This document shows, one piece after another, positions 40,655 to 48,921 of a DNA stretch of 64,000 bases. Position numbers and translations under genes: made by a program. The stretch is from Geomesophilobacter sediminis (lineage in GTDB: Bacteria; Desulfobacterota; Desulfuromonadia; Geobacterales; Geobacteraceae), in assembly GCF_016458275.1 (NCBI RefSeq), contig NZ_JAEMHM010000008.1, positions 1 through 64,000 on the forward strand, read 5' to 3'. The notes beneath the pieces were generated by a model. The model ran no database searches, was not told the DNA's origin, and saw only the letters and a list, made by a program, of their open reading frames with translations. Within the stretch, counting starts at the first letter, position 1; each line of letters opens with the position of its first letter.

Positions 40655-40775
40655 ACTTCTGTTCAGAGTTCAAAGCTAACTTCTGTTCAGAGTTCAAAGT
40701 TCTAAGTTCAAAGTTGAAACCCCAAGGATGACTCGAAACTCAGAACCATGAACTCTGAACTGCTTTTAACCGCAG
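40655..40775. repeat. Direct repeats in the atpA-atpB spacer
   Basis: ACTTCTGTTCAGAGTTCAAA followed by G occurs at 40655-40675 and again at 40679-40699, with partial copies (AAGTTCAAAG, GAACTCTGAAC) to about 40768. It interrupts an otherwise overlapping operon and overlaps the region where the atpB ribosome site would be. It looks like an inserted simple-repeat element. Confidence 0.75.
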
Positions 40776-42392
40776 TTAAAGCAGGTCTTCCAGCAGCACG
40801 CCCTCGGCGAGGCGTTGCTGCGCCTGCTCGTGTGCTTCCAAAAGCGCGGCGATCCGCTCGGCGGTCTGCTCCGGCGCGGAGAAGGCGTCTTCGGAGTAGG
40901 CGTTTTGGCGCAAAAACCGGGTCCGGATCCGTTCGGCGGTGTGCATCAGGAGCCGGTCGGCATCCTGCAGCCCTTCGGCTCCCACGATCTCGGCGACCTC
41001 GCGCAGCGCCTCTTCCTTTTGCAAAAGCTCCCGGCAGCGCGCCGCCATGGCCTCCCACCCAGGGACCGACTCCTCGTAGTGGCGCGCGATCCGGTCGCGG
41101 TACAGCGAATAGCTCTGGAACCAGTTGATGGCCGGGAAGTGGCGGCCGTGGGCGAGGGCGGTGTCGAGCATGAGAAAGACGCCGGCGGTGCGGAGGCAGG
41201 CCTGGGTGACCGGCTCGGTGAAATCGCCCCCCGGCGGGGAGACGGAGAGGATCATGGAAAGGGAACCGGTCTTTCCGGAGAGGGTCTCGACGGTCCCGGC
41301 GCGTTCCATGAAGGCGGCCAGCCGCGAGGCGAGGTAGGTGGGATACCCTTCCTCCCCGGGCATCTCCTCCAGGGTCGACGAGATCTCCCGCAGCGCCTCA
41401 CCCCAGCGCGAGATGCTGTCGGCCAAAAGCAGGACGTTTTTCCCCTGGTCCCGGAAGTACTCGGCCATGGCGACCGCGGTGTAGATCGATGCCTCGCGCG
41501 CCGCGACCGGCATGTTGGAGGTGTTCACCACGACGACGGTCCGCTCCAAAAGTCCCCGGCCGGTCCAGCGGTCCCCCATGGTGCGGAACTCCTCCAAAAG
41601 CTCGGCCATCTCGTTGCCCCGCTCGCCGCAGCCGACGTAGACCACCAGGTCCGCGTCGGCGTACTTGGCGATGCTTTGTTCCAGGATCGTCTTGCCGGTG
41701 CCGAAGCCGCCGGGAAAGATCGCGGTTCCGCCGCGGGCGATGGGGAAGAGAAAGTCGATGGCGCGCTGTCCGGTCACCAGCGGCTGCGCGGGGGAGAACT
41801 TGCGCCGGTAGGGGCGGGGACGCCGCACCGGCCAGCTCTGGAAGGCGAAGATCTCCTCTCCGCCGGGGTACGCCGCGACCGCCCGTTCGATGGTGAAGGT
41901 GCCGTCGATGACGGACTCCAGCGTCCCCTCCCGCGGGGCGACGACCTCGTGGAGCAGCGCCCCTTCCGCAACGGTCCCGATCAACTCCCCCTTCCGCACT
42001 GCTTCTCCCCGGTGCCGTACCGGCGTGAACTGCCAGTTCCGCTGCGGATCGAGCGGTTCCAGGAGTCGGCCGGAGCGGAGGAAGGGACCCTCCACCTGGC
42101 GCAGGCTTTCCAACGGCCGCTGCAAGCCGTCGTACATGGTCGAGATCAATCCCGGCCCGAGCCGCACCGTGAGGGGGAGACCGGTTCCCCGCGCCGGCTC
42201 CCCCACGCTGAGGCCGCGGGTCTCCTCGTAGACCTGGACCACGGTCCTCTCCCGCTCCAGGCGGACCACTTCGCCGGCCAGTTGGGCCGCGCCCACCAGG
42301 ACCATCTCGCAGAGCTTGAGCCCCGGCGTGTCGACGGTGACCGTCGGCCCCGAAATCCCGGTGATGGTTCCCTTGGCTCCCGATTCCCTCAT
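40776..42392 (-). CDS. atpA: A/V-type ATP synthase subunit A (catalytic)
   Basis: The 538-residue protein has the Walker A loop GGFGTGKT in FPGGFGTGKTILEQSIAKYA, the Walker B region VLLLADSISRWGEALREISS, and the A-type non-homologous insert (VVAPREGTLESVIDGTFTIE). EMPGEEGYPTYLASRLAAFM is diagnostic. It hydrolyses or makes ATP. The chosen ATG overlaps the atpF stop by one base (TGATG). An upstream in-frame start at 42506 would lie inside atpF and is rejected. Confidence 0.95.
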   Translation of the reverse strand: MRESGAKGTITGISGPTVTVDTPGLKLCEMVLVGAAQLAGEVVRLERERTVVQVYEETRGLSVGEPARGTGLPLTVRLGPGLISTMYDGLQRPLESLRQVEGPFLRSGRLLEPLDPQRNWQFTPVRHRGEAVRKGELIGTVAEGALLHEVVAPREGTLESVIDGTFTIERAVAAYPGGEEIFAFQSWPVRRPRPYRRKFSPAQPLVTGQRAIDFLFPIARGGTAIFPGGFGTGKTILEQSIAKYADADLVVYVGCGERGNEMAELLEEFRTMGDRWTGRGLLERTVVVVNTSNMPVAAREASIYTAVAMAEYFRDQGKNVLLLADSISRWGEALREISSTLEEMPGEEGYPTYLASRLAAFMERAGTVETLSGKTGSLSMILSVSPPGGDFTEPVTQACLRTAGVFLMLDTALAHGRHFPAINWFQSYSLYRDRIARHYEESVPGWEAMAARCRELLQKEEALREVAEIVGAEGLQDADRLLMHTAERIRTRFLRQNAYSEDAFSAPEQTAERIAALLEAHEQAQQRLAEGVLLEDLL

Positions 42393-42709
42393 CACCGCAT
42401 CCTCACGTGGTAGCCGATGGCCCGTCGGATCAGCCGCAGGGCGTAATCCTCGGCGCTCTCTGCGGTCGTGGCCGGGGCGGGGAGTACCACCAATACGCCG
42501 GACCACCGCTTTTCCAGGGCGCGCAGGCGATCTTCCCCGATCCCCCCCAAAAGCCGCTCGTCGATTGCCGCCACCGCGGTATCCGGTTCGCCCGCCACCC
42601 GAACCAGGGCCGCCTCCGCCTCGGCGGCGGCGACCACCTCCTGGGCGGCGCCGGCCAGGGCGAAGCCGTGGCTTGCGTCGGCTGGGGTTATGAAAAGGAC
42701 CTTCTTCAT
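42392..42709 (-). CDS. atpF: A/V-type ATP synthase subunit F (central stalk)
   Basis: The 105-residue protein has the start MKKVLFITPADASHGFALAG, a mid segment DERLLGGIGEDRLRALEKRW, and LVVLPAPATTAESAEDYALR. Subunit F binds the rotor shaft. Both ends overlap neighbours: ATGA with atpC upstream and TGATG with atpA downstream. Confidence 0.88.
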   Translation of the reverse strand: MKKVLFITPADASHGFALAGAAQEVVAAAEAEAALVRVAGEPDTAVAAIDERLLGGIGEDRLRALEKRWSGVLVVLPAPATTAESAEDYALRLIRRAIGYHVRMR

Positions 42710-43647
42710 TGGATCAACTCCTTGTGGAGCAGGTCGCGCGGGAGGCCCCGCCCGTGCCAGAGCAGGCTCAGGTTGCGCGCCTCCATGGCGACCGACCAGA
42801 GGTAGTCCAGGATCGGGCCGTTGCCGGCCACCCGCCCCCAGCTCCGCACCTCCCGGCTCACCCTTCCCAAAAGCTGCGCCTCCAGGTTCTCGGCCGCCAG
42901 ATCGATCCCCCCGCCCATCAACTGGGCCTCCACCGATGCCCGGGCCGCTCCGTTATGGATGGCTTTGGCGAACCAGGCCGGGGCGACCGTCCCTCCCGCG
43001 AGAAACGCCGGGGCGTTCATTCCCCAACGGAGCGCCTTGGCCAGCTGCAGGGCGTTACGCAGGTCGATGATACGGCCCAGCACCCGCCGCAGCAGCGGAT
43101 CGAGGCGCTGCGCTACCGTCCGCTCCAGGTACCGGTCGGTGAGCCGCTCCTCCAACCCGGCCAGGCCCCGCTCCCGGTACCCGGTGGAAAGCTCCCGGTT
43201 CGGGAGCCCCACTCCGACGAAGAACCGGATCACGCCGCGCACCGTCTCCGAGGGCTCCCGATCCATAAGCAGGACGCGGCAGAGGACGGGGGAAAGCAGG
43301 GAACTGCGGAGCAGATCCTCAGTCGCCGCGCCGGCCGGCTGCTGCCTCAGGCAGAGGATCACGGTACGCAGCTCGAAGTAGAGAAAAAGCGGGGCGAAGC
43401 CGCGCCGCAGCCGAGGCTCCATCTGGGCATAGAGCCAGCTCCATTCCCGTTGGGCGGCGGACCAGATTTCCTGCTCCGTGGTGACCGGCGCGGAGCGAAA
43501 GGGGGCGGCGGGAAGCCCCGCGATCGGATCCGGGGCGGCGAGCATCGCGTCCCAGTCGTGGTGCAGGAACGTCCGCCGCGCTCCGATTCTGGCGCAGAGG
43601 TATTCGCGGGGATATCCGGCAGCGGTGGGAGCCCGCAACGCGTCCAT
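42706..43647 (-). CDS. atpC: A/V-type ATP synthase subunit C (rotor socket)
   Basis: The 313-residue protein is all helical and matches the AtpC/d-type subunit that couples the shaft to the membrane ring: YLCARIGARRTFLHHDWDAM, FELRTVILCLRQQPAGAATE, LGRIIDLRNALQLAKALRWG, and VEAQLMGGGIDLAAENLEAQ. The ATG at 43647 has GGAGGAG upstream and lies 2 nt after the atpE stop. A longer frame to 43866 overlaps atpE and is rejected. Confidence 0.87.
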   Translation of the reverse strand: MDALRAPTAAGYPREYLCARIGARRTFLHHDWDAMLAAPDPIAGLPAAPFRSAPVTTEQEIWSAAQREWSWLYAQMEPRLRRGFAPLFLYFELRTVILCLRQQPAGAATEDLLRSSLLSPVLCRVLLMDREPSETVRGVIRFFVGVGLPNRELSTGYRERGLAGLEERLTDRYLERTVAQRLDPLLRRVLGRIIDLRNALQLAKALRWGMNAPAFLAGGTVAPAWFAKAIHNGAARASVEAQLMGGGIDLAAENLEAQLLGRVSREVRSWGRVAGNGPILDYLWSVAMEARNLSLLWHGRGLPRDLLHKELIQ

Positions 43648-43649
43648 CT

Positions 43650-44210
43650 TCACTCCTCCGGCGCGATTGCCTGTACCAGCCGGGGCAAAAGCTGCGGCCA
43701 GGCCCGCTCCAGACGCTTCTCCAGGGTGTTGTCGACCCGGATTCTTCCGCCTGGTGCCACCGCCACCATTCCCCCGTGGATGCCTGCTTCCGCCTCGATC
43801 TGCGCCTCGGGAAAAGCGGCGGCGGCCAGCTCCCGGTCGGCGGGGTTCACCCGCACCGTTTCCCACCGGCAGGAAGGAAGTTCCGCGGCCAGGGCTTCGA
43901 ACAGCGATGGGGTATCCTGTCGCAATCGGGCCAGAGCCTCCTGCGCCAGCCGGAAGAGGCGTTCGGCCAAAAGGCTCTCCGCTTCCAGGCGGATCAGTGC
44001 GCCCTTACCTTGCGCCGTGGCGATCACGCGTCCCCTTTCGGCAGCGACCGCCATCTCCTGATCGAGCGCGTATTGCCGACGCAACCCGGCGATCCGCACC
44101 GCGCAATCGGCCTCGACCGCTGCCGCTGCCGCTGCGCTCTGCTCCTGGATTGCGCGCAGGTCGGCCGCACCTGCCTCGCGCAGCGATTCGATCAGCTCCC
44201 GGTGCCCCAT
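43650..44210 (-). CDS. atpE: A/V-type ATP synthase subunit E (peripheral stalk)
   Basis: The 186-residue protein has the usual Ala/Glu-rich N-terminal coiled coil (ESLREAGAADLRAIQEQSAA, EMAVAAERGRVIATAQ) and a C-terminal domain with GGMVAVAPGGRIRVDNTLEK, a conserved E-subunit block. It pairs with subunit H to form the outer stalk. It lies 13 bp after atpK. Confidence 0.9.
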   Translation of the reverse strand: MGHRELIESLREAGAADLRAIQEQSAAAAAAVEADCAVRIAGLRRQYALDQEMAVAAERGRVIATAQGKGALIRLEAESLLAERLFRLAQEALARLRQDTPSLFEALAAELPSCRWETVRVNPADRELAAAAFPEAQIEAEAGIHGGMVAVAPGGRIRVDNTLEKRLERAWPQLLPRLVQAIAPEE

Positions 44211-44223
44211 TGCTTCCCCCGGC

Positions 44224-44436
44224 TCACAGGTAGAGGATCATGGCGGCGATGACGAAGCCGAGGATGACCAGGGTCTCCGGGATCGCCAAGAGGATAATGA
44301 CGGTCCCGGTCAGCTCCGGCTTTTCGGCGAGCGCACCCGCCCCGGCGGAGCCGATCTTGGACTGGGCATACCCGGTGGCAAGCGCGCTCAGCCCGATGGC
44401 GAGGGCAGCCGCAAAACCCAACAGGACTTTCTCCAT
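44224..44436 (-). CDS. atpK: A/V-type ATP synthase membrane rotor subunit K (c-type proteolipid)
   Basis: The 70-residue protein is a single helical hairpin: MEKVLLGFAAALAIGLSALA with TGYAQSKIGSAGAGALAEK on helix 1, and TVIILLAIPETLVILGFVIA on helix 2. The ion-carrying Glu is E54 in PETLVI. Gln25 on helix 1 and Thr55 beside E54 match positions used for Na+ binding in known Na+-type c subunits, so sodium coupling is possible; this needs structure-based checking. It is preceded by AAGGAGG 6 nt upstream and followed by atpE. Confidence 0.92.
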   Translation of the reverse strand: MEKVLLGFAAALAIGLSALATGYAQSKIGSAGAGALAEKPELTGTVIILLAIPETLVILGFVIAAMILYL

Positions 44437-44484
44437 GGTTTCCTCCTTGTTTAAGGAAATGCCTGGGCCGGCGCAACGCAGGCA

Positions 44485-44516
44485 CCGATACAGTCCCCCT
44501 TTGGCAAAGGGGGGGA
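44485..44516. repeat. CCCCCTTTGGC-AAAGGGGG palindromic repeat between atpI and atpK
   Basis: AGTCCCCCTTTGGCAAAGGG followed by GGGG is a member of the second palindrome family. It lies in the 80-bp gap after atpI and just before atpK, inside the operon. Confidence 0.8.
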
Positions 44517-46430
44517 TTAAGGACCTGCTCTCCTCCTTGGAAGGGGAGGGGGGTGCGGCAGGCCGGGGCGGCGAAACGGCTCGAAGCGGCGCCCGCCGTA
44601 GCTCATGAATTTGCCGAAAAACTCCACGTAGTGCAGACGCAGCACATGTATGGTGGGGGAGAAGATCCCGAGCACCAGGTTCACCAGGTGCAGAAGCCCG
44701 GCCGCCACCGCGCCGAAGATCATCTCCCCGGAAAGCCCCGCGAGACGGTTGGCCACGTGGGCGATCAAGACCGAGGCGAGACCGATCGCCATGATCCTCG
44801 CGTAGGAGACGACGTTGCCGATGTGCTTCAGCATCTCCAGCGGGGCGAGAAGCCCGCCGGCCAAAAGCGCGGCCACGACCGCCGCCAGGGCCGCCAGGTC
44901 GAGGCTGCGGGTGACCGGGGCGGGAAACGGGGCGAGCCGGGAGATGGCGGCCCCCGCCAAAAAGACCAGGAGCGCCAGGTTGGCCAGCTTGAGCAACGCC
45001 TCCCGGGGCTCTTTGCGGCGCAAAGCCCCCAGCGCGCCGAGAAACAGTCCGAGGATGAGGTGGGCCACCCCCACCGAGACGGAAAATATGAGCATCGGCA
45101 GCACGGCGTGGCGCCGGTCGACGACGGCGATACCTGCAAGAAATGGCCAGGAGGGCGCGATTCCGAAGAACTCGCCGTAGAGAAGGCCGAAACCGATGGC
45201 GTACCAGGCAGAGATGAAAAGGATGGCGGCCGCATCGCGGAGATCGCGCTGCCTGGCGTACCTGCGCAGGGCGAGGGAGCCGGCCAGGATCAGGCCGCCG
45301 TAACCGGCATCGCCCAGGATCATCCCGAAGAAGATCGGAAAGAAGAGGCCGATGAAGAGGGTGGGGTCGTAGGAGGTGTAAAAGGGAAGCGGCAACAGCC
45401 GCGAGAAGAGTTCGAACGGGCGGAAATAGGCGGGGTTGCTGATGGAGACCGGAACCTGGGCCAGGTCCTCTTCGAGCACCTGGAGTTCTTCCACCACGAC
45501 GGAGCCGCCGAACTTTTCGCCGATCCCGGCGCGGAGTCGCTCCAGGTCGGGAACCGGGAGCCAGCCGTGGAGCAGGAAACAGAAGTCGGTCTCGTGGATC
45601 AGCCCGGTGGCGCGCAGCAGAGAGAGACGGTCTTCGAGCCACTGCTGAATCGCGTGGTAGATCGGCCCCCAGCGGTGGGCGAAGCGCTCGACGTCGGCCT
45701 CGACCCGGGCTGTTTCATCGGTGACCTGCAGCAGGCGCTCCTGCAGGCGCCGGGTCTGCTCGGGTAGGGGACGGTCGCGGTATTGCTCGGGGAAAGCGAG
45801 TTCGGGAATCCGTTCTTCCTCGAGGAGGCGGCGCACCCGATCGGCAAACTGCGGGGGGAGGGCGATCAGAGCAACCAGGGTGCCGTCGGCCGCAGTGGTG
45901 GTCATGATTTCGTACCTCCCTCCGGTCAGATCGGAAAGAAGCTGCATCAGGCGGTCCAGATCCGCCGGGTCGCGGACCGTTACCCCGAAGAAACCGAGGG
46001 AGGAATCGGCCGCCCCCTCCATGAGGGGCGCGATGGCACTGACGAACTGGGTCTGCCGCTTAAGCCTTTCGCGTTCCTGCCAAAGCTGCTCGCGGTTGCG
46101 GCACAACTCGCGGCAGGACAGGCGGTGCTTGTCGACGACGTGGGCGATGGCATCGAGCGCGTTCTCCGGCTCCAGGAAGCTCTCCCGCCCCGGGTGGTCG
46201 GTGAGGCAGGGGGAGAGTTCGTCGATCTTGCGGAGCAGATCCTCGTAAAAGAGCCGGCGTGCCACACTCTCCAGGTCGGGACGGTGAGGGTGGACCCCCT
46301 TCTCCTCCGCGGCCAGCTCCCGGCTCTCCGCTTCGACCTGGAACACCCCGGATTCGCGCACGAGGTCCAGAACCGGAAGCAGCAGCTCCTTGGGCCCGAC
46401 CACCCCTACCTTGGCCATCCGGACGATCAC
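44517..46430 (-). CDS. atpI: A/V-type ATP synthase subunit I (membrane stator, a-subunit type)
   Basis: The 637-residue protein has a cytoplasmic half with the family start MAKVGVVGPKELLLPVLDLV and coiled coils (about 80-260). The C-terminal half has about seven helices: FFPIFFGMILGDAGYGGLIL, SVSVGVAHLILGLFLGALGA, YARIMAIGLASVLIAHVANR, and LGIFSPTIHVLRLHYVEFFG. The Arg in HVLRLHY matches the essential channel Arg. It conducts ions at the ring interface. The GTG start overlaps the atpH stop (GTGA). Confidence 0.94.
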   Translation of the reverse strand: MIVRMAKVGVVGPKELLLPVLDLVRESGVFQVEAESRELAAEEKGVHPHRPDLESVARRLFYEDLLRKIDELSPCLTDHPGRESFLEPENALDAIAHVVDKHRLSCRELCRNREQLWQERERLKRQTQFVSAIAPLMEGAADSSLGFFGVTVRDPADLDRLMQLLSDLTGGRYEIMTTTAADGTLVALIALPPQFADRVRRLLEEERIPELAFPEQYRDRPLPEQTRRLQERLLQVTDETARVEADVERFAHRWGPIYHAIQQWLEDRLSLLRATGLIHETDFCFLLHGWLPVPDLERLRAGIGEKFGGSVVVEELQVLEEDLAQVPVSISNPAYFRPFELFSRLLPLPFYTSYDPTLFIGLFFPIFFGMILGDAGYGGLILAGSLALRRYARQRDLRDAAAILFISAWYAIGFGLLYGEFFGIAPSWPFLAGIAVVDRRHAVLPMLIFSVSVGVAHLILGLFLGALGALRRKEPREALLKLANLALLVFLAGAAISRLAPFPAPVTRSLDLAALAAVVAALLAGGLLAPLEMLKHIGNVVSYARIMAIGLASVLIAHVANRLAGLSGEMIFGAVAAGLLHLVNLVLGIFSPTIHVLRLHYVEFFGKFMSYGGRRFEPFRRPGLPHPPPLPRRRAGP

Positions 46431-46753
46431 GGCCGATCTCCCGGGAGGATGGCGGTGAGCTCCCGAAGCAGGACTTCGCGCAGCGCATCCTCGTCGAGCC
46501 GGGAAAGCCGGTCTGCGTACGCTTGGGCCGCGGCGCTGACTGCTGCCGCGCTCTGCCTCGCTTCGCCCTCGATGGCGGCTGCTACCGCTTCCGGCAGCGC
46601 CTGCTGCAGCCGCGCCTCCTCGCGGGCCACTTCCTCGTCACTGCGGCTGCGCGCCTCGGCCAGCCGCTGGTCCGCCTGCTGCTGGGCCTCTGCCAGCTGC
46701 TGCCGGATCTCCCGTTCCACCTCCAGGATGACGTGCAGGATGTCCTGTTCCAT
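46427..46753 (-). CDS. atpH: A/V-type ATP synthase subunit H/G-like (peripheral stalk)
   Basis: The 108-residue protein is an almost unbroken Gln/Glu/Ala-rich coiled coil (ILEVEREIRQQLAEAQQQAD, EARSRSDEEVAREEARLQQA). This fits AhaH, the partner of subunit E. It is first in the operon, so the order is H-I-K-E-C-F-A-B-D as in archaeal and other bacterial A-type operons. The ATG at 46753 (GGGGAACGG upstream) is chosen; an ATG at 46780 is also in frame. Confidence 0.82.
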   Translation of the reverse strand: MEQDILHVILEVEREIRQQLAEAQQQADQRLAEARSRSDEEVAREEARLQQALPEAVAAAIEGEARQSAAAVSAAAQAYADRLSRLDEDALREVLLRELTAILPGDRP

Positions 46754-46780
46754 GCCGTTCCCCAGGTTGTCGTGGAGCAT

Positions 46781-47383
46781 CTGTTTTTCGAAAGGGATCC
46801 CGGTCCGGCATCGTGCTTACTACCGCCACCTGCACACTTTCAGGATGCTGAGAGCGGTTGAACCGGGAGCATCACTACTGTATCGAAGCCCTGATAAGTA
46901 TATCATTAATGGTTTCCATAGCCAGGAGGATAGGGGGATGCCAGCAGCTGTGTCGGTGTTGTCACCGAAGCCGTGCTCACAGGGGCGGGACTGGAAGCTC
47001 TCTGAGCTGACTCTGGTTGAGTCGGCATGGGGGAGAAAGGGCAGGGTGTGACGTCCGTCTATGAAAAAGGGGGGCTTTTGAGGTTTTGCTTGTTCACGAA
47101 ATCTTTGAGAAACCTGGCGGGGTTGCGGGCGCAGCATGCTGCGCCCCTACGATGGTGGACACCGGGGTTTGGAGAGGGACCTTCCTGCCGTGCTGGAGCC
47201 TTTGTTTGACGTTGCTGCGTACACGGTGGGAGCGCCTTTCCAGGCGCGAATGATCGCAACCGTTGTCACCGCCTCCGGCGGATCGTGCCAGCAATGGCGC
47301 TCCCACAGAAATGGTCTCCTCGTCAGATCTACGATGTTGCGATTCGGGAGGCGTCCCTTGTTCCCAAGGTTCACCTGGGGACG
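46781..47383. repeat. Intergenic region with palindromic repeats
   Basis: About 600 bp without a convincing gene. It contains GGGCGCAGCATGCTGCGCCC at about 47128 (a perfect palindrome). It also has a pair of REP-like copies, GTGGGAGCGCCTTTCCAGGC at 47226 and GGATCGTGCCAGCAATGGCG at 47279. The promoter for the ATPase operon must lie at its left side (about 46800-46920), where AT-rich sequence occurs, but I cannot fix its boxes. Confidence 0.7.
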
Positions 47384-47806
47384 TCAGGGGAGCGACTTGA
47401 AGTTGCCGGTGAAATGGTCGTCTCCTATGGCATAGGAATAGTTGAAGTTGACCTGGCGCACCTGGGCACTCGGTGCAATCGGAATGTCGAGCACGAGCGG
47501 CTGCGATCCGGCAAAGTAGCCTGGATCGGTGGAGAAGATCTTCTGCCCGATTGTTTTGCCGCTGTCATCCAACAGTGAGACGGTAAGTTCGAACGCTTGG
47601 TAGGTAGTTTCGTAGTGGGGGTTGGAGATGGTTCCGGTGAGCCGCAGCCCCTGATCGGTTTTGTCCGCTTTCCAGGCAATGTCGATGTCGTGGCTTTTGT
47701 ACTGGTGCTGAGAGTAGGCGGGGTTTGTGTCATGCCTTGTCTGGGTGCCGGCGCATGCTGCAAGAAACGAAAGAGCGACAATGAGTAATGCGAATCTCTT
47801 TGACAT
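47384..47806 (-). CDS. Small lipoprotein of unknown function
   Basis: The 140-residue protein begins MSKRFALLIVALSFLAAC, with a lipobox LAAC at 15-18. The mature part looks like a beta-sandwich (IDIAWKADKTDQGLRLTGTI, ISNPHYETTYQAFELTVSLL, DDSGKTIGQKIF, IPIAPSAQVRQVNFNYSYAI). Such an all-beta domain resembles LEA14/FxLYD-type folds that modulate envelope complexes, but no named family is recognised. It stands alone. Confidence 0.75.
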   Translation of the reverse strand: MSKRFALLIVALSFLAACAGTQTRHDTNPAYSQHQYKSHDIDIAWKADKTDQGLRLTGTISNPHYETTYQAFELTVSLLDDSGKTIGQKIFSTDPGYFAGSQPLVLDIPIAPSAQVRQVNFNYSYAIGDDHFTGNFKSLP

Positions 47807-47997
47807 GGTGCACCTCCTGTTTTATGTGTCACAACAGTAGCACTATGAGAAAGGTGTACAATGGAATTCATCGAAAAAACATACGTTTATAGTCTTGAGG
47901 CTATATCCGATTATCTCGATGCATCGGCTCGGTGGGCAGGGGCTGCCCACCCTGTGCTTCTCCCAACGGCAGGAGGCCGAATGGTATCCCGTTTGGA

Positions 47998-48720
47998 TCA
48001 CGATACGGTCACCAGCAGCGGGGAGTCGAACCCGGCTGCGGCGCTGACTCCGGCGGCTTCGGCCGGTCCCTCAAGACAGGCCTCGGCGAGGCCGTGGCGG
48101 CGGATCAGGTGCACCAGCACCCCGAGGTTACCGTAGATGGCGAAACCGAGCAGCTCCCGCATCCGTTTTGCTCCGGCATCTTCCAGCTCCTGCCCGGCTT
48201 CCTGCAAGACCGCCACGTAGTGGCTGGGAAACGCCACCACGTGGCGGTCCAATCCGGAAATATAGGCGTCCCGCTCGGCGGGGGCGAGCGTCGCGAAATC
48301 GATGCCGCACCAGATGCTCTCGCGGGTGGAGATCAGGCTGCGGCAGGTGAGCGGACGGACCGGGTAGGCGCTGCAGGCCCCGGCAGCGTCGAGGAACGGG
48401 CAAAAACCGATCTCCTGCCGGTGCCGGCGCAGGTAGTCGGAAAGCTCGCTCACCCCCTGCACCTGCTCCCTCAGCCGCACCGCGTATGCCGCCACGGCGT
48501 GCTCCTTCTCCTCGTCGAGGAATCTGGCGACGGCCACCGCCTCGGCAAATCCGGTATGGACCGCAAGACTGCAGCAGTTGCGGCATCCCTTGGCGCAGAA
48601 GACGGCTCCACCGTTTGAGCGGTACTCCTGCACCCACGAACGTACGAACATCTCCAAAAAAGCCTGCTGTTGCTTTACCAGGTCAACGAGCTGGTCAATC
48701 GATTCGGGTGATCCGGTCAT
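47998..48720 (-). CDS. YkgJ-family cysteine-cluster protein
   Basis: The 240-residue protein has the zinc/iron-type Cys cluster of the CxxCxxCC family: CAKGCRNCCSLAVHTGFAEA, then GFCPFLDAAGACSAYPVRPL followed by TCRS. Relatives are putative Fe-S or zinc-cluster proteins, some near flagellar or methyltransferase genes. AGGAGA lies 3 nt before the ATG. The role is unknown. Confidence 0.85.
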   Translation of the reverse strand: MTGSPESIDQLVDLVKQQQAFLEMFVRSWVQEYRSNGGAVFCAKGCRNCCSLAVHTGFAEAVAVARFLDEEKEHAVAAYAVRLREQVQGVSELSDYLRRHRQEIGFCPFLDAAGACSAYPVRPLTCRSLISTRESIWCGIDFATLAPAERDAYISGLDRHVVAFPSHYVAVLQEAGQELEDAGAKRMRELLGFAIYGNLGVLVHLIRRHGLAEACLEGPAEAAGVSAAAGFDSPLLVTVS

Positions 48721-48921
48721 GGCTCTCCTTTGTTTCCCCCGGGCGCCGGGCATTTGCGGAAGCGGCCGGATGATAGCAACTTCCCGCGGTGCGGGCCATT
48801 AAAATCGGCGGCGGGGTACGGCGGGGTAAAATTTCGTTTTACTTTTCTCTTTTTAAACCGATAGACGTTATAGCGGCTTTAGCACTTTCACCTCATGTGC
48901 CCCGACTTTCCTGGAGGGAAG

